DNA of 64,000 nucleotides from Streptomyces sp. NBC_01351 (lineage in GTDB: Bacteria; Actinomycetota; Actinomycetes; Streptomycetales; Streptomycetaceae). The notes beneath the pieces were generated by a model. The model saw only the letters and a list, made by a program, of their open reading frames with translations, did no database searches and was not told the DNA's origin. Position 1 is the stretch's first letter; the number at the start of each line of letters is the position of its first letter. The translations under genes were made by a program, and so were the position numbers. The stretch spans positions 5,151,501-5,215,500 of the forward strand of contig NZ_CP108356.1 of NCBI RefSeq assembly GCF_036237315.1, in the 5' to 3' direction. Below, in pieces: positions 54,359 through 62,365 of this stretch.

Positions 54359-54452
54359 GAGGGGCTGAAGGTGCCGCGCAGCGGCAAATTCAGCCCCTCC
54401 GGCGTTTGAGGAGCGGGGGCTCGGGGGCGGAGCCCCCGCAACGGCGCCGCAC
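54359..54452. repeat. modular GC-rich repeat, copy 11
   Basis: GGAGGGGCTGAA..GCGCAGCGGC and CAGCCCCTCCGGCGTTTGAG form an inverted core around a CGCGCAGCG loop. GGGGCTCGGGGGCGGAGCCC and CAACGGCGCCGC follow. It is convergent between the DUF5719 and metallopeptidase genes. Confidence 0.85.
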
Positions 54453-54481
54453 CCGACCACAGCCATGGCCGGGCCGAATGG

Positions 54482-54961
54482 TCAGTCCTGCCCGTAACGC
54501 GGATCAACGGTCTCCGGAGACAGCCCCAGCAGCTCCGCCACCTGCTCCACCACGATCTCGTGGACCAGCAGCGCCTTCTCGTCCCGCGTCTTCGTACGGA
54601 TCTCCACCGGCCGCCGGAACACCACGATCCGGGCCGGCCGCCCGCCGTTCGGCTCCGACAGCGCGCCCAGCGGCACCGCCTCGTCGTTCCAGCCGGTGTC
54701 CGGACCGCCCGGCGGGCCCGGTACGTCGCCGACGAGGAACTCCACCTCGGCCAGCTGCGGCCAGCGCCGCTCCAGCCGCTCCACGGAATCCCGGACGAGG
54801 TCCCCGAAGAGCTCCGACCGGCTCGCGGACAGCGGCACCTGCGGAGGCGCCACCGGCCCGCGCATCCCGCGTCCGTGCCGGTCCCGACGGCGCACGCGGG
54901 GTTCGGCCGGGACCCCGGAGGGAGGCTCGGTGGGGAGGGGAGGCAGGGTGCTGTCCGTCAC
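54482..54961 (-). CDS. metallopeptidase-family (minimal zincin-like) protein with altered active site
   Basis: 159 residues. The basic N-terminal half (VRRRDRHGRGMRGPVAPPQVP) is followed by a small zincin-like domain (about 50-159: ELFGDLVRDSVERLERRWPQLAEVEFLVGDVP). The would-be zinc site reads LLVHEIVVEQVAELLG: the first His and Glu are present, but the second His of HExxH is Val. The family resemblance to small actinobacterial metallopeptidase-like proteins is fair, but zinc protease activity is doubtful. The start is GTG 54961. It is divergent from the DUF3499 gene. Confidence 0.8.
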   Translation of the reverse strand: MTDSTLPPLPTEPPSGVPAEPRVRRRDRHGRGMRGPVAPPQVPLSASRSELFGDLVRDSVERLERRWPQLAEVEFLVGDVPGPPGGPDTGWNDEAVPLGALSEPNGGRPARIVVFRRPVEIRTKTRDEKALLVHEIVVEQVAELLGLSPETVDPRYGQD

Positions 54962-55051
54962 CCCCGCAGGGTAGCCCGCACGGCGACACGGGGGAGTGAG
55001 CGGCGGCGGAGTCGTCGCGGCCCGGTCAAGAGTGCGGTACCGTCCAACGTC

Positions 55052-55435
55052 GTGAGCCTTGTACGTCGCTGTTCGCGCACTGCGTGCGGCCGCCCTGCCG
55101 TCGCGACACTGACGTACGTCTACGCCGATTCGACCGCAGTTCTCGGCCCGCTCGCCACCTATGCCGAACCCCACTGCTACGACCTGTGTGCCGAGCACTC
55201 GGAGCGCCTGACCGCGCCGCGCGGCTGGGAAGTCGTCCGCCTGTCCGACGGCTCCGCGCCGTCGCGCCCCAGCGGCGACGACCTCGAAGCCCTCGCGAAC
55301 GCCGTCCGCGAAGCAGCCCGCCCGCCCGGGCGCGCCGCCGAGGCCGGAGGCTCCGGTCGCGGCCAGAACGGCGGCCCCGGCACCGGCGAGACGCGCCGTG
55401 GCCACCTGCGCGTCCTGAGATCGCCCGATTCCTGA
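55052..55435 (+). CDS. DUF3499 family protein, probable zinc-binding
   Basis: 127 residues. The conserved N-terminal core (1-70) contains RRCSRTACGRPAVATLTYVYADSTAVLGPL and EPHCYDLCAEHSERLTAPRGWEVVRL; the four cysteines and His suggest a zinc ribbon. The C-terminal half is disordered (Gly/Arg/Pro-rich). The start GTG 55052 gives the core directly; longer frames add nonconserved sequence. It is a small conserved actinobacterial protein of unknown role, upstream of phosphomannomutase. Confidence 0.87.
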   Translation: MSLVRRCSRTACGRPAVATLTYVYADSTAVLGPLATYAEPHCYDLCAEHSERLTAPRGWEVVRLSDGSAPSRPSGDDLEALANAVREAARPPGRAAEAGGSGRGQNGGPGTGETRRGHLRVLRSPDS

Positions 55436-55525
55436 CGCTCTGATCCCTGACTGCGTCGTCTGTCTGGCCCCTCCGGGTTCAAGGTAGGTTGGCTCGACCG
55501 CACAGGACCTTCAGGAGGGCAGGCA

Positions 55526-56896
55526 GTGGCCGCAGATTTTTCGAACATCGTCAAGGCGTACGACGTACGCGGCGTCGTACCGGACGAGTGGGACGAGCCC
55601 CTGGCGGAACTGTTCGGTGCAGCGTTCGTCGAGGTCACGGGTGCCACGGCGATCGTGATCGGCCACGACATGCGCCCCTCCTCCCCGGGCCTGTCCACCG
55701 CCTTCGCGCGCGGCGCGGCCGCCCGCGGTGTGGACGTCACCCTGATCGGGCTGTGCTCCACCGACCAGCTGTACTACGCATCCGGCTCCCTGAACCTGCC
55801 GGGCGCCATGTTCACGGCCTCGCACAACCCGGCCAAGTACAACGGCATCAAGCTGTGCCGCGCGGGCGCCGCCCCGGTCGGCCAGGACACCGGCCTCTCG
55901 CAGATCCGCGAGCTGGTGGAGAAGTGGACCGACGAAGGCGCCCCCGCCATCCCGGCCGACACCACGCCGGGCACCATCACCGAGCAGGACACCCTCACCG
56001 GTTACTCCGACCACCTGCGCGGCCTGGTCGACCTGACCGCGATCCGCCCGCTCAAGGTCGTCGTCGACGCGGGCAACGGAATGGGCGGCCACACCGTCCC
56101 GACCGTCTTCGAGGGCCTCCCGCTGGACCTCGTCCCCATGTACTTCGAACTGGACGGGACCTTCCCGAACCACGAGGCCAACCCCCTCGACCCGAAGAAC
56201 ATCGTCGACCTCCAGGCCCGCGTCCTCGCCGAGGGCGCCGACCTCGGCATCGCCTTCGACGGCGACGCCGACCGCTGCTTCATCGTCGACGAGCGCGGCG
56301 AGGGCGTCTCCCCGTCCGCGATCACCGCGCTGGTCGCGGCCCGCGAGCTGGCGCGCAACGGCGGCACCGGCACGGTGATCCACAACCTGATCACCTCCTG
56401 GTCCGTCCCCGAGGTCGTCCGCGAGAACGGCGGCACCCCCGTCCGCACCCGCGTCGGCCACTCCTTCATCAAGGAGGAGATGGCCAAGACCGGTGCCATC
56501 TTCGGCGGCGAGCACTCGGCGCACTACTACTTCAAGGACTTCTGGAACGCGGACACCGGCATGCTCGCCGCGCTCCACGTCCTCGCCGCCCTCGGCGGCC
56601 AGGACGGCCCGCTTTCCGGCCTCGTGGTCTCCTACGACCGCTACGAGGGCTCCGGCGAGATCAACTCCACCGTCGCCGACCAGGCCGGCCGCCTGGCCGC
56701 CGTCAAGGAGACCTACGCCGCCCGCGAGGACGTCACCCTCGACGAGCTGGACGGCCTCACCGTGACGGCCGAGGACTGGTGGTTCAACGTCCGCGCCTCC
56801 AACACGGAGCCCCTCCTCCGCCTGAACGTGGAAGCCCGCGACGCGGCCACCCTCGCCAAGGTCCGCGACGAGATCCTGGCCCTCATCCGCGCCTGA
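55526..56896 (+). CDS. manB: phosphomannomutase/phosphoglucomutase
   Basis: 456 residues, alpha-D-phosphohexomutase. It interconverts mannose-6-P/mannose-1-P (possibly also glucose phosphates). The phospho-serine loop is in MFTASHNPAKYNGIK, the Mg-binding loop AFDGDADRCFI, the sugar loop GGEHSAHYYF and the phosphate loop near the C-terminus RASNTEPLLRLNVEA. GTG 55526 has AGGAGGG 9 bases upstream. The product feeds the GDP-mannose enzyme at 30310 for mannolipids, glycoproteins and glycopolymers. Confidence 0.95.
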   Translation: MAADFSNIVKAYDVRGVVPDEWDEPLAELFGAAFVEVTGATAIVIGHDMRPSSPGLSTAFARGAAARGVDVTLIGLCSTDQLYYASGSLNLPGAMFTASHNPAKYNGIKLCRAGAAPVGQDTGLSQIRELVEKWTDEGAPAIPADTTPGTITEQDTLTGYSDHLRGLVDLTAIRPLKVVVDAGNGMGGHTVPTVFEGLPLDLVPMYFELDGTFPNHEANPLDPKNIVDLQARVLAEGADLGIAFDGDADRCFIVDERGEGVSPSAITALVAARELARNGGTGTVIHNLITSWSVPEVVRENGGTPVRTRVGHSFIKEEMAKTGAIFGGEHSAHYYFKDFWNADTGMLAALHVLAALGGQDGPLSGLVVSYDRYEGSGEINSTVADQAGRLAAVKETYAAREDVTLDELDGLTVTAEDWWFNVRASNTEPLLRLNVEARDAATLAKVRDEILALIRA

Positions 56897-56899
56897 CCG

Positions 56900-57028
56900 A
56901 ACGCCGGCGGGGCTGAAGCTGCCGCGCAGCGGCACATTCAGCCCCGCCGGCGTTTGAGGCGTGGGGGTCCCCCGGGACGGAGTCTGGGGGAGGGCCCGGG
57001 GCGGAGCCCCGGCAGCGGCGCCGCACCA
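56900..57028. repeat. modular GC-rich repeat, copy 12
   Basis: GAACGCCGGCGGGGCTGAAG and CAGCCCCGCCGGCGTTTGAG form an inverted core about a CGCGCAGCG loop. GTGGGGGTCCCCCGGGACGG, the stem CCCGGGGCGGAGCCCCGG and CAGCGGCGCCGC follow. It lies between manB and the Trm112-like gene, both on the plus strand. Confidence 0.88.
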
Positions 57029-57149
57029 GACCCCACCACCGCGCCGCACGGCCCACGGCCCAGGCAGAGACACCTTCCAGGCCGCATCGGAGATGACTCG
57101 GCGGTACGCTGACCTCGCCCGACCCATATCCCCGAAGGGAACGCACCAC

Positions 57150-57335
57150 ATGCCGCTCGAAGCCGGTCTTCTGGAGATCCTCGCCTGCCCCGCCTGCCAC
57201 TCGCCCCTCCAGGACGCGTCGGCCGACGAAACGGCCCCCGAGCTGATCTGCACCGGCCAGGACTGCGGCCTCGCCTACCCCGTCCGTGACGGCATCCCGG
57301 TCCTGCTCGTCGACGAGGCCCGCCGCCCCGCCTGA
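57150..57335 (+). CDS. Trm112-like zinc protein
   Basis: 61 residues. Zinc ribbon with CxxC in LEILACPACHSPLQ and C-x5-C in LICTGQDCGLAYPVRDGIPVLLVDEA, the family hallmark. Trm112 proteins activate methyltransferases or bind diverse partners; bacterial forms often sit in envelope or lipid gene clusters. The start is ATG 57150 after AAGGGA. It is short and easily missed. It is followed by the SIS protein 62 bases later, probably in one transcript with manA. Confidence 0.93.
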   Translation: MPLEAGLLEILACPACHSPLQDASADETAPELICTGQDCGLAYPVRDGIPVLLVDEARRPA

Positions 57336-57397
57336 AACAAGGCCGGCCCGACGGCCAGCGCCTGACCCCACCCGCGTCAACACCGCAGGAGGCCGCC

Positions 57398-58531
57398 ATG
57401 CTCGACGAGTCGCTCCTCGACGCACCGGACGATCTCGCCCGCGTAGACCGCCGGGGCCTGCTCCGCGGCGCGGCCGAGGCCGGGGCCCGAGTCCGTACAG
57501 CGGCCCGGCACGCGACCGAGGCCGGCCTCGGCGAGCTCCGCCCCGACGGCCGCCCCCGCGCGGTCCTGATCGCCGGCCCCGGCACCGCCGCCACCGGCGT
57601 CGCCGACCTGCTGGGCGCCCTCGCCGGAGCCTCCGCGCCCGTCATCCGGCTGGACCCCACCGGCGTCGCGCACGCGGCCGGCGCCCTTCGCTGGGTCCTG
57701 CCCGGCTGGGCCGGCCCCGTCGACCTGCTGCTCATCGCCACCACCGACGGAACCGAGCCCGGACTGGCCGTCCTCGCCGAGCAGGCCTACCGGCGCGGCT
57801 GCAGCGTCGTCGCCGTCGCCCCCGAGCGCTCACCGCTGAGCGAGGCGGTGGACGGCGCGCACGGGCTCCACGTACCGATGGCCAAGGCCCCGTACCAGGA
57901 GTACGACGAGTCCGCCGCCGCCGGCCCCGGCGCACTGTGGGCCCTGCTGACCCCGCTGCTGGTGCTCCTCGACAGGGTCGGCCTGATCTCCGCCGACCCC
58001 GCCGCCCTCCAGCTCGTCGCCGACCGGCTCGACCGCACCGCCGAGCGCTGCGGGCCCGCCATCGCCACGTACTCCAACCCGGCCAAGACCCTCGCCGCCG
58101 AGCTGGCCGACTCCCTCCCGCTCATCTGGAGCGAGGGCACCGGAGCCGGACCCGCCGGCCGCCGCTTCGCCGCCACCCTCGCCGAGCTCGCCGGCCGCCC
58201 CGCACTGGCCGCCGCCCTCCCCGAGGCCCTGCCCGCCCACGGCGTCCTGCTCGCCGGCTCCTTCGCCGCCGGCGCCGATCCCGAAGACTTCTTCCGTGAC
58301 CGGGTCGAGGAGCCCCAGGCTCTTCGCGCCCGCATCGTCCTGCTGCGTGACCGGCCGGCCGGCGGCCTCTCCGCCGCCCCCGCCGCACGCGAGCTCGCCC
58401 TCAGCCACGACACGGCCATCAGCGAGCTCGAACCGGAGGAGGGCGTCGAACTGGAACAGCTCGCCGAACTGCTCGCCGTCACGGATTTCGCCACCGCTTA
58501 CCTGGCGTTGGCCTCCGGGGGACACAGCTGA
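57398..58531 (+). CDS. SIS-domain protein (phosphoglucose/phosphomannose isomerase-like)
   Basis: 377 residues. Tandem SIS-like halves: the first (about 50-150) has VLIAGPGTAATGVADLL and LLLIATTDGTEPGLAVLAEQAY; the second (about 200-375) has YSNPAKTLAAELADSLPLIWSEG, a hinge and HDTAISELEPEEGVELEQ. The architecture matches archaeal/actinobacterial bifunctional PGI/PMI relatives, though active-site residues cannot be verified by eye. It lies between phosphomannomutase and mannose-6-phosphate isomerase, so a role in hexose-phosphate interconversion is likely (inference). The start is ATG 57398 after AGGAGG. Confidence 0.87.
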   Translation: MLDESLLDAPDDLARVDRRGLLRGAAEAGARVRTAARHATEAGLGELRPDGRPRAVLIAGPGTAATGVADLLGALAGASAPVIRLDPTGVAHAAGALRWVLPGWAGPVDLLLIATTDGTEPGLAVLAEQAYRRGCSVVAVAPERSPLSEAVDGAHGLHVPMAKAPYQEYDESAAAGPGALWALLTPLLVLLDRVGLISADPAALQLVADRLDRTAERCGPAIATYSNPAKTLAAELADSLPLIWSEGTGAGPAGRRFAATLAELAGRPALAAALPEALPAHGVLLAGSFAAGADPEDFFRDRVEEPQALRARIVLLRDRPAGGLSAAPAARELALSHDTAISELEPEEGVELEQLAELLAVTDFATAYLALASGGHS

Positions 58532-58571
58532 GGTAGACACATGTTGCCCGGCTCTATCCAGGAAGACGACG

Positions 58572-59729
58572 ATGGACCGCCTGACGAACACGATCCGCCC
58601 CTACGCCTGGGGATCGACCACCGCCATCCCCCAGCTCCTCGGAGTCGACCCCACCGGTGAACCACAGGCCGAGATGTGGATGGGAGCCCACCCCGGCGCG
58701 CCCTCCCGCCTCGACCGGGGCGACGGTGAGCGGGCCCTCTCGGACGTCATCGCCGCCGATCCGGAAACCGAGCTGGGCGCCGCCGCCGTCGCCAGGTTCG
58801 GCCCGCGACTGCCGTTCCTCCTCAAAATCCTCGCCGCAGGCGCCCCCCTGTCCCTCCAGGTCCACCCCGACCGTGCCCAGGCGCGGGCCGGGTTCGAGGA
58901 CGAGGAGCGCCGCGGGGTCCCCATGGACGCGGCCCACCGCAACTACAAGGACCCCAACCACAAGCCCGAAATGATCTGCGCGCTCACCCCGTTCGACGGA
59001 CTGTGCGGCTTCCGCCCGCCGCTGGAGGCCGCCGAACTCATCGAGGGTCTGGGTGTGGACAGCCTCAAGCCGTACGTCGACCTGCTGCACGCGCACCCCG
59101 AGGAAGCGGCCCTGCGCGAGGTCCTCACCGCCGTACTGAGCGCGGACCGCGCCGAGATGGCCCACACCGTCGCCGAGGTCGAGGCCGCCGCCGACCGCCT
59201 CGGCGGCCGCTACGCCCCGTACGCCTCCCTCGTGCACCACTTCCCGGGCGATCCGGGAGTCGTCGCGGCCATGCTCCTCAACCACTTCCGACTCCAGCCC
59301 GGCGAGGCCCTGTTCCTCGGCGCGGGCGTCCCGCACGCCTACATCCAGGGCCTCGGCGTCGAGCTGCTCGCCAACTCCGACAACGTGCTGCGCGCCGGAC
59401 TCACCCCCAAACACGTGGACGTACCCGAACTGCTGAAGATCACGAACTTCGAGCCGGGCGACCCGAAGGTGCTGCGCCCCGAGGGCAACGGCGAGGAGGT
59501 CTACGAGGCCCCCATCGACGAATTCCGGCTCTCCCGCTTCGTCCTCGCCCCCGGCGGGGCCTCCCGCGCGCTCCCGGAGGGCACCCCGCAGGTCCTGCTC
59601 TGCACGGCGGGCTCGCCCCGGGCCGGCGAACTGGCCCTGGCGCCCGGGCAGTCGGTCTTCGTACCGGCAGGCGAAAAGGTCGAACTGTCCGGAACCGGCA
59701 CTGTCTTCCGTGCCACTGTGGTGGTCTGA
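58572..59729 (+). CDS. manA: mannose-6-phosphate isomerase, class I
   Basis: 385 residues. It converts fructose-6-P to mannose-6-P, zinc-dependent cupin. Zinc-site segments are LSLQVHPDRAQA (Gln, His), HKPEMICALTPFDGLCGFR (Glu) and GVPHAYIQGLGVELLANSDNVLRAGLTPKHVD (His and catalytic Arg). The start is ATG 58572; GGAAGACGAC precedes it. It is 40 bases after the SIS gene in the same direction, probably co-transcribed with manB-Trm112-SIS. Confidence 0.95.
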   Translation: MDRLTNTIRPYAWGSTTAIPQLLGVDPTGEPQAEMWMGAHPGAPSRLDRGDGERALSDVIAADPETELGAAAVARFGPRLPFLLKILAAGAPLSLQVHPDRAQARAGFEDEERRGVPMDAAHRNYKDPNHKPEMICALTPFDGLCGFRPPLEAAELIEGLGVDSLKPYVDLLHAHPEEAALREVLTAVLSADRAEMAHTVAEVEAAADRLGGRYAPYASLVHHFPGDPGVVAAMLLNHFRLQPGEALFLGAGVPHAYIQGLGVELLANSDNVLRAGLTPKHVDVPELLKITNFEPGDPKVLRPEGNGEEVYEAPIDEFRLSRFVLAPGGASRALPEGTPQVLLCTAGSPRAGELALAPGQSVFVPAGEKVELSGTGTVFRATVVV

Positions 59730-59800
59730 CGTAGCGTCCGTCCCGGCGGCTGCAAGAATGTGCGGCCGGTATCAGTGGCTAGGAAGGACACCCTGCACCC

Positions 59801-60730
59801 ATGAGCGCGTCGGGCGGTACCAAGGCGATCGTGGCGGCACTCGCCGCCAACCTCGCCATCGCTGTGGCCAAATTCGTGGCATTCATCTTCAGCGGCTCCT
59901 CGTCGATGCTCGCGGAAAGCGTCCACTCGCTGGCCGACTCCGGGAACCAGGGGCTGCTGCTCCTCGGCGGCAAGAAGGCCCAGCGCGAGGCGACACCCCA
60001 ACACCCCTTCGGGTACGGGCGGGAGCGCTACATCTACGCGTTCCTCGTCTCCATCGTGCTCTTCTCGGTCGGTGGCATGTTCGCCATCTACGAGGGCTAC
60101 GAGAAGATCAAGGACCCGCACGAGATCACGGCCTGGTACTGGCCCATCGGCGTACTCGTCTTCGCGATCATCGCCGAGAGCTTCTCCTTCCGCACCGCGA
60201 TCAAGGAGTCGAACGAGATCCGCGGCAAGCTGTCGTGGACCGAGTTCATCAGGCGCGCCAAGGCCCCCGAGCTGCCCGTGGTCCTGCTGGAGGACCTCGG
60301 CGCCCTCGTCGGCCTGGTCCTGGCCCTGGCGGGCGTCGGCATCGCCCTCGTCACCGGCAACGGAGTCTGGGACGGCATCGGCACCCTGTGCATCGGCATC
60401 CTGCTGATCATCATCGCGATCGTCCTCGCCGCGGAGACCAAGTCCCTGCTGCTCGGCGAGGCGGCCGGCATCGAAGACATCGAGAAGATCAAGGCCGCGG
60501 TCGTCGACGGCGAGACGGTCACCGGCCTGATCCACATGCGCACCCTGCACCTCGGCCCCGAGGAGCTGCTGGTCGCCGCCAAGATTTCGGTCCAGCACGA
60601 CGGCACCGCGACCGAGATCGCCGAAGCGATCAACGCCGCCGAGGCCCGCATCCGCGAGGCCGTCCCGATCGCCCGGGTCATTTACCTGGAGCCGGACATC
60701 TACCGCCCGGCGACCACCAAGGCGGAGTAG
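59801..60730 (+). CDS. cation diffusion facilitator family transporter
   Basis: 309 residues. Six TM helices in two blocks (about 8-30, 38-48, 80-102, 115-135, 165-188, 192-212) and a cytosolic C-terminal domain (about 213-300). The CDF site HSxxD is in MLAESVHSLADSGNQGLLL; a second metal site is near VLLEDLGALVGLVLAL (Asp in TM5). A likely proton-coupled exporter of Zn2+ or another divalent cation; metal specificity is not certain. The start is ATG 59801 after GGAAGGA. Terminator at 60747-60791. Confidence 0.93.
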   Translation: MSASGGTKAIVAALAANLAIAVAKFVAFIFSGSSSMLAESVHSLADSGNQGLLLLGGKKAQREATPQHPFGYGRERYIYAFLVSIVLFSVGGMFAIYEGYEKIKDPHEITAWYWPIGVLVFAIIAESFSFRTAIKESNEIRGKLSWTEFIRRAKAPELPVVLLEDLGALVGLVLALAGVGIALVTGNGVWDGIGTLCIGILLIIIAIVLAAETKSLLLGEAAGIEDIEKIKAAVVDGETVTGLIHMRTLHLGPEELLVAAKISVQHDGTATEIAEAINAAEARIREAVPIARVIYLEPDIYRPATTKAE

Positions 60731-60746
60731 CCCCGGGTGAACGTAC

Positions 60747-60791
60747 GGAAGGCCCCCGCGAGCCGATGCACTCGGCCCGCGGGGGCCTTCC
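60747..60791. terminator. 14-bp stem-loop terminator
   Basis: GGAAGGCCCCCGCG and CGCGGGGGCCTTCC, with a loop containing a second small stem, sit between the convergent CDF transporter and signal-peptidase-like genes. Confidence 0.85.
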
Positions 60792-60803
60792 TCGTATTCG
60801 TAT

Positions 60804-61502
60804 TCAGGGCGCGGGCCAGGCCGCCGGTACGACGGGCTCCGGCCGCTGCCGTCGGCGCGCCACCAGGGCCACGATCCCCAGCACGCCGCCGGCCAGGAAC
60901 AGGACGGCTCCGAGCACCTGGAGGCCACCCGCGACGATGAGCCCCGTCGGCTCCGCGACGGCCTCTCCGCGCACCGCCGACAGGTCGACGGTGCCCTGGT
61001 CGGCATCGGGGTGCATCGTGGAGTCCGCGGAGTTCATGCGGTTGTCGCCCATCAGGAACATCCGTCCCTCGGGCACCGTCACGTCGAAGGGCACGCTCGA
61101 CGGCTCCGACCGGTTGAGGATGTACGGCTCGTCCAGCGGCTGCCCGTTGAGCCGGAGCGTGGTCTCGCCCCGCCGGTACTCGATCCGGTCCCCGCCGAGC
61201 GCCACCACCCGCGACAGCATGAGCCCGTCCGGCACCCACTCCGGAACCGACACGAGCACCACGTCGCCGCGCGATACCTCGAAGTCCTCGCCGTCGGCGC
61301 CCATGGAGAACCAGGCGCTGTCCCCCGGCTCGTACGTCGGCCGCATGTTCTGGCTCGGGACGATCTCCTTGTTGTAGGCGGCCCAGGTGCCCTGGGCCGC
61401 CAACGCCCCGTAGACCAGTACGCCGAGCACCAGCAGCGAACCGGTCACCAGCAGCCCGATCGCCCAGATACCCCGTCTTCGACCCCGCCTACGCTCCATC
61501 AT
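60804..61502 (-). CDS. signal peptidase I family protein without the Ser/Lys dyad
   Basis: 232 residues. Basic N-terminus (MMERRRGRRRG), TM at about 13-36, S26-like domain (about 45-185), and a second TM near the C-terminus (about 190-213) with a basic tail. Box motifs are recognisable: VPSQNMRPTYEPGD (box B), GDVVLVSVPEWVPDG (box C), LSRVVALGGDRIEYR (box D) and GRMFLMGDNRMNSADS (box E). The catalytic Ser before Met-x-Pro-Thr is Asn52, and the general-base Lys in box D is Ser97. Thus it has the fold but not the canonical active site; a chaperone-like or regulatory role is possible. ATG 61502 or 61499. Confidence 0.86.
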   Translation of the reverse strand: MMERRRGRRRGIWAIGLLVTGSLLVLGVLVYGALAAQGTWAAYNKEIVPSQNMRPTYEPGDSAWFSMGADGEDFEVSRGDVVLVSVPEWVPDGLMLSRVVALGGDRIEYRRGETTLRLNGQPLDEPYILNRSEPSSVPFDVTVPEGRMFLMGDNRMNSADSTMHPDADQGTVDLSAVRGEAVAEPTGLIVAGGLQVLGAVLFLAGGVLGIVALVARRRQRPEPVVPAAWPAP

Positions 61503-61576
61503 CCGCGCAGCGTACGAAACGCGGTCGGGCCCCGCTCCACCGAGGGTGGCGAGGGGCCCCGGCGACTCCCGTCGGC

Positions 61577-61960
61577 CTACCGGATCTCGCGCAGCACGTC
61601 CAGGATCGCCGGCTCGTCCGGAGCCGCCTGCAACCGCTCGCGGAAGCCGGTGTCCATCAGCTTGCGCGACAGTAGCGCCAGGATCCGCAGGTGCTCGTCA
61701 CCGGCCGCGGCCTCCGGCACCGAGATCATGAAGGCGAGGCGGGCCTTCGTCCCGTCCAGCGCACCCCACTCGATGCCCTCGTCCGAGCGGGCGAAGCCCA
61801 CCGTGGGCCGGCTCACCGCATCCGTCTTGGCGTGCGGGATGGCGATCGACTCGCCGAGACCGGTCGTGCCCTGCGCCTCCCGCGCGAGTGCGACCCGTAC
61901 GAGCTCGTCCATGTCCCGGACGACCAGTCCGGCAAGGCCACACGCCCTGCAACGCCGCAC
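61577..61960 (-). CDS. truncated PTS EIIA (fructose-type) domain protein, probable gene remnant
   Basis: 127 residues. The mannitol/fructose-type EIIA domain with active-site His in GLGESIAIPHAKTDAV (H43) and the conserved LAFMISVPEAAAGDEHLRILALLSRKLMD. Full EIIA domains place this His at about 60-68; here an in-frame TGA lies two codons before the GTG start, and the first strand and helix are missing or replaced by MRRCRACGLAGLVVRD. It is unlikely to fold as a complete EIIA without its N-terminus. No EIIB/EIIC gene adjoins it. It may be a pseudogene or may use an undetected start. Confidence 0.7.
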   Translation of the reverse strand: MRRCRACGLAGLVVRDMDELVRVALAREAQGTTGLGESIAIPHAKTDAVSRPTVGFARSDEGIEWGALDGTKARLAFMISVPEAAAGDEHLRILALLSRKLMDTGFRERLQAAPDEPAILDVLREIR

Positions 61961-62365
61961 CGTTCACCCAAAAGAGGTATCCGACGGCAGCCATCCCGGC
62001 CGGTCCCGCGTCGGCACCCGTACCCGCGCCGGTCCTGCGAGATCGCGCATGGGTTCCGATCCACCGGCACCCTGCCCCACGTAAGCGGTGCATCAAAAGT
62101 CCGAAAGGCCCTGAAGATGCCCACCAGAAGGCCCGAACCCGGGCACCGACTTGCCCCCCGGCCAACTGGGGCCCGCTCCGCCGATCGGTGTAGATTCGTC
62201 ATCAGTGTCAGGCGTCGCTGCTGATGGCGGTCGGGCGGTCCCAGGGATCGTGCCGAGGGGAGAGAGGGCCCCCGACGGACTGTGCTCGGTGTGCCGCCTT
62301 GTCTCCACACGGCCGGCGCACGGCTCAGCCGTACCCACCCTCTCGAACCATGAGGAGCAGCACCC
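61961..62365. other. 405-base interval, PTS remnant / ahcY
   Basis: It holds the ahcY leader. A possible -10 TAGATT is at 62191-62196 without a convincing -35. A small hairpin CATCAG..CTGATG follows (about 62199-62226). I looked for an S-adenosylhomocysteine riboswitch (its conserved GAGGAGCG-type core) and did not find it. No coding region is supported. Confidence 0.5.

Noticed and set aside
62160..62365. SAH riboswitch in the ahcY leader
   Set aside because: The conserved core sequence was looked for and not found; only a small generic hairpin is visible.
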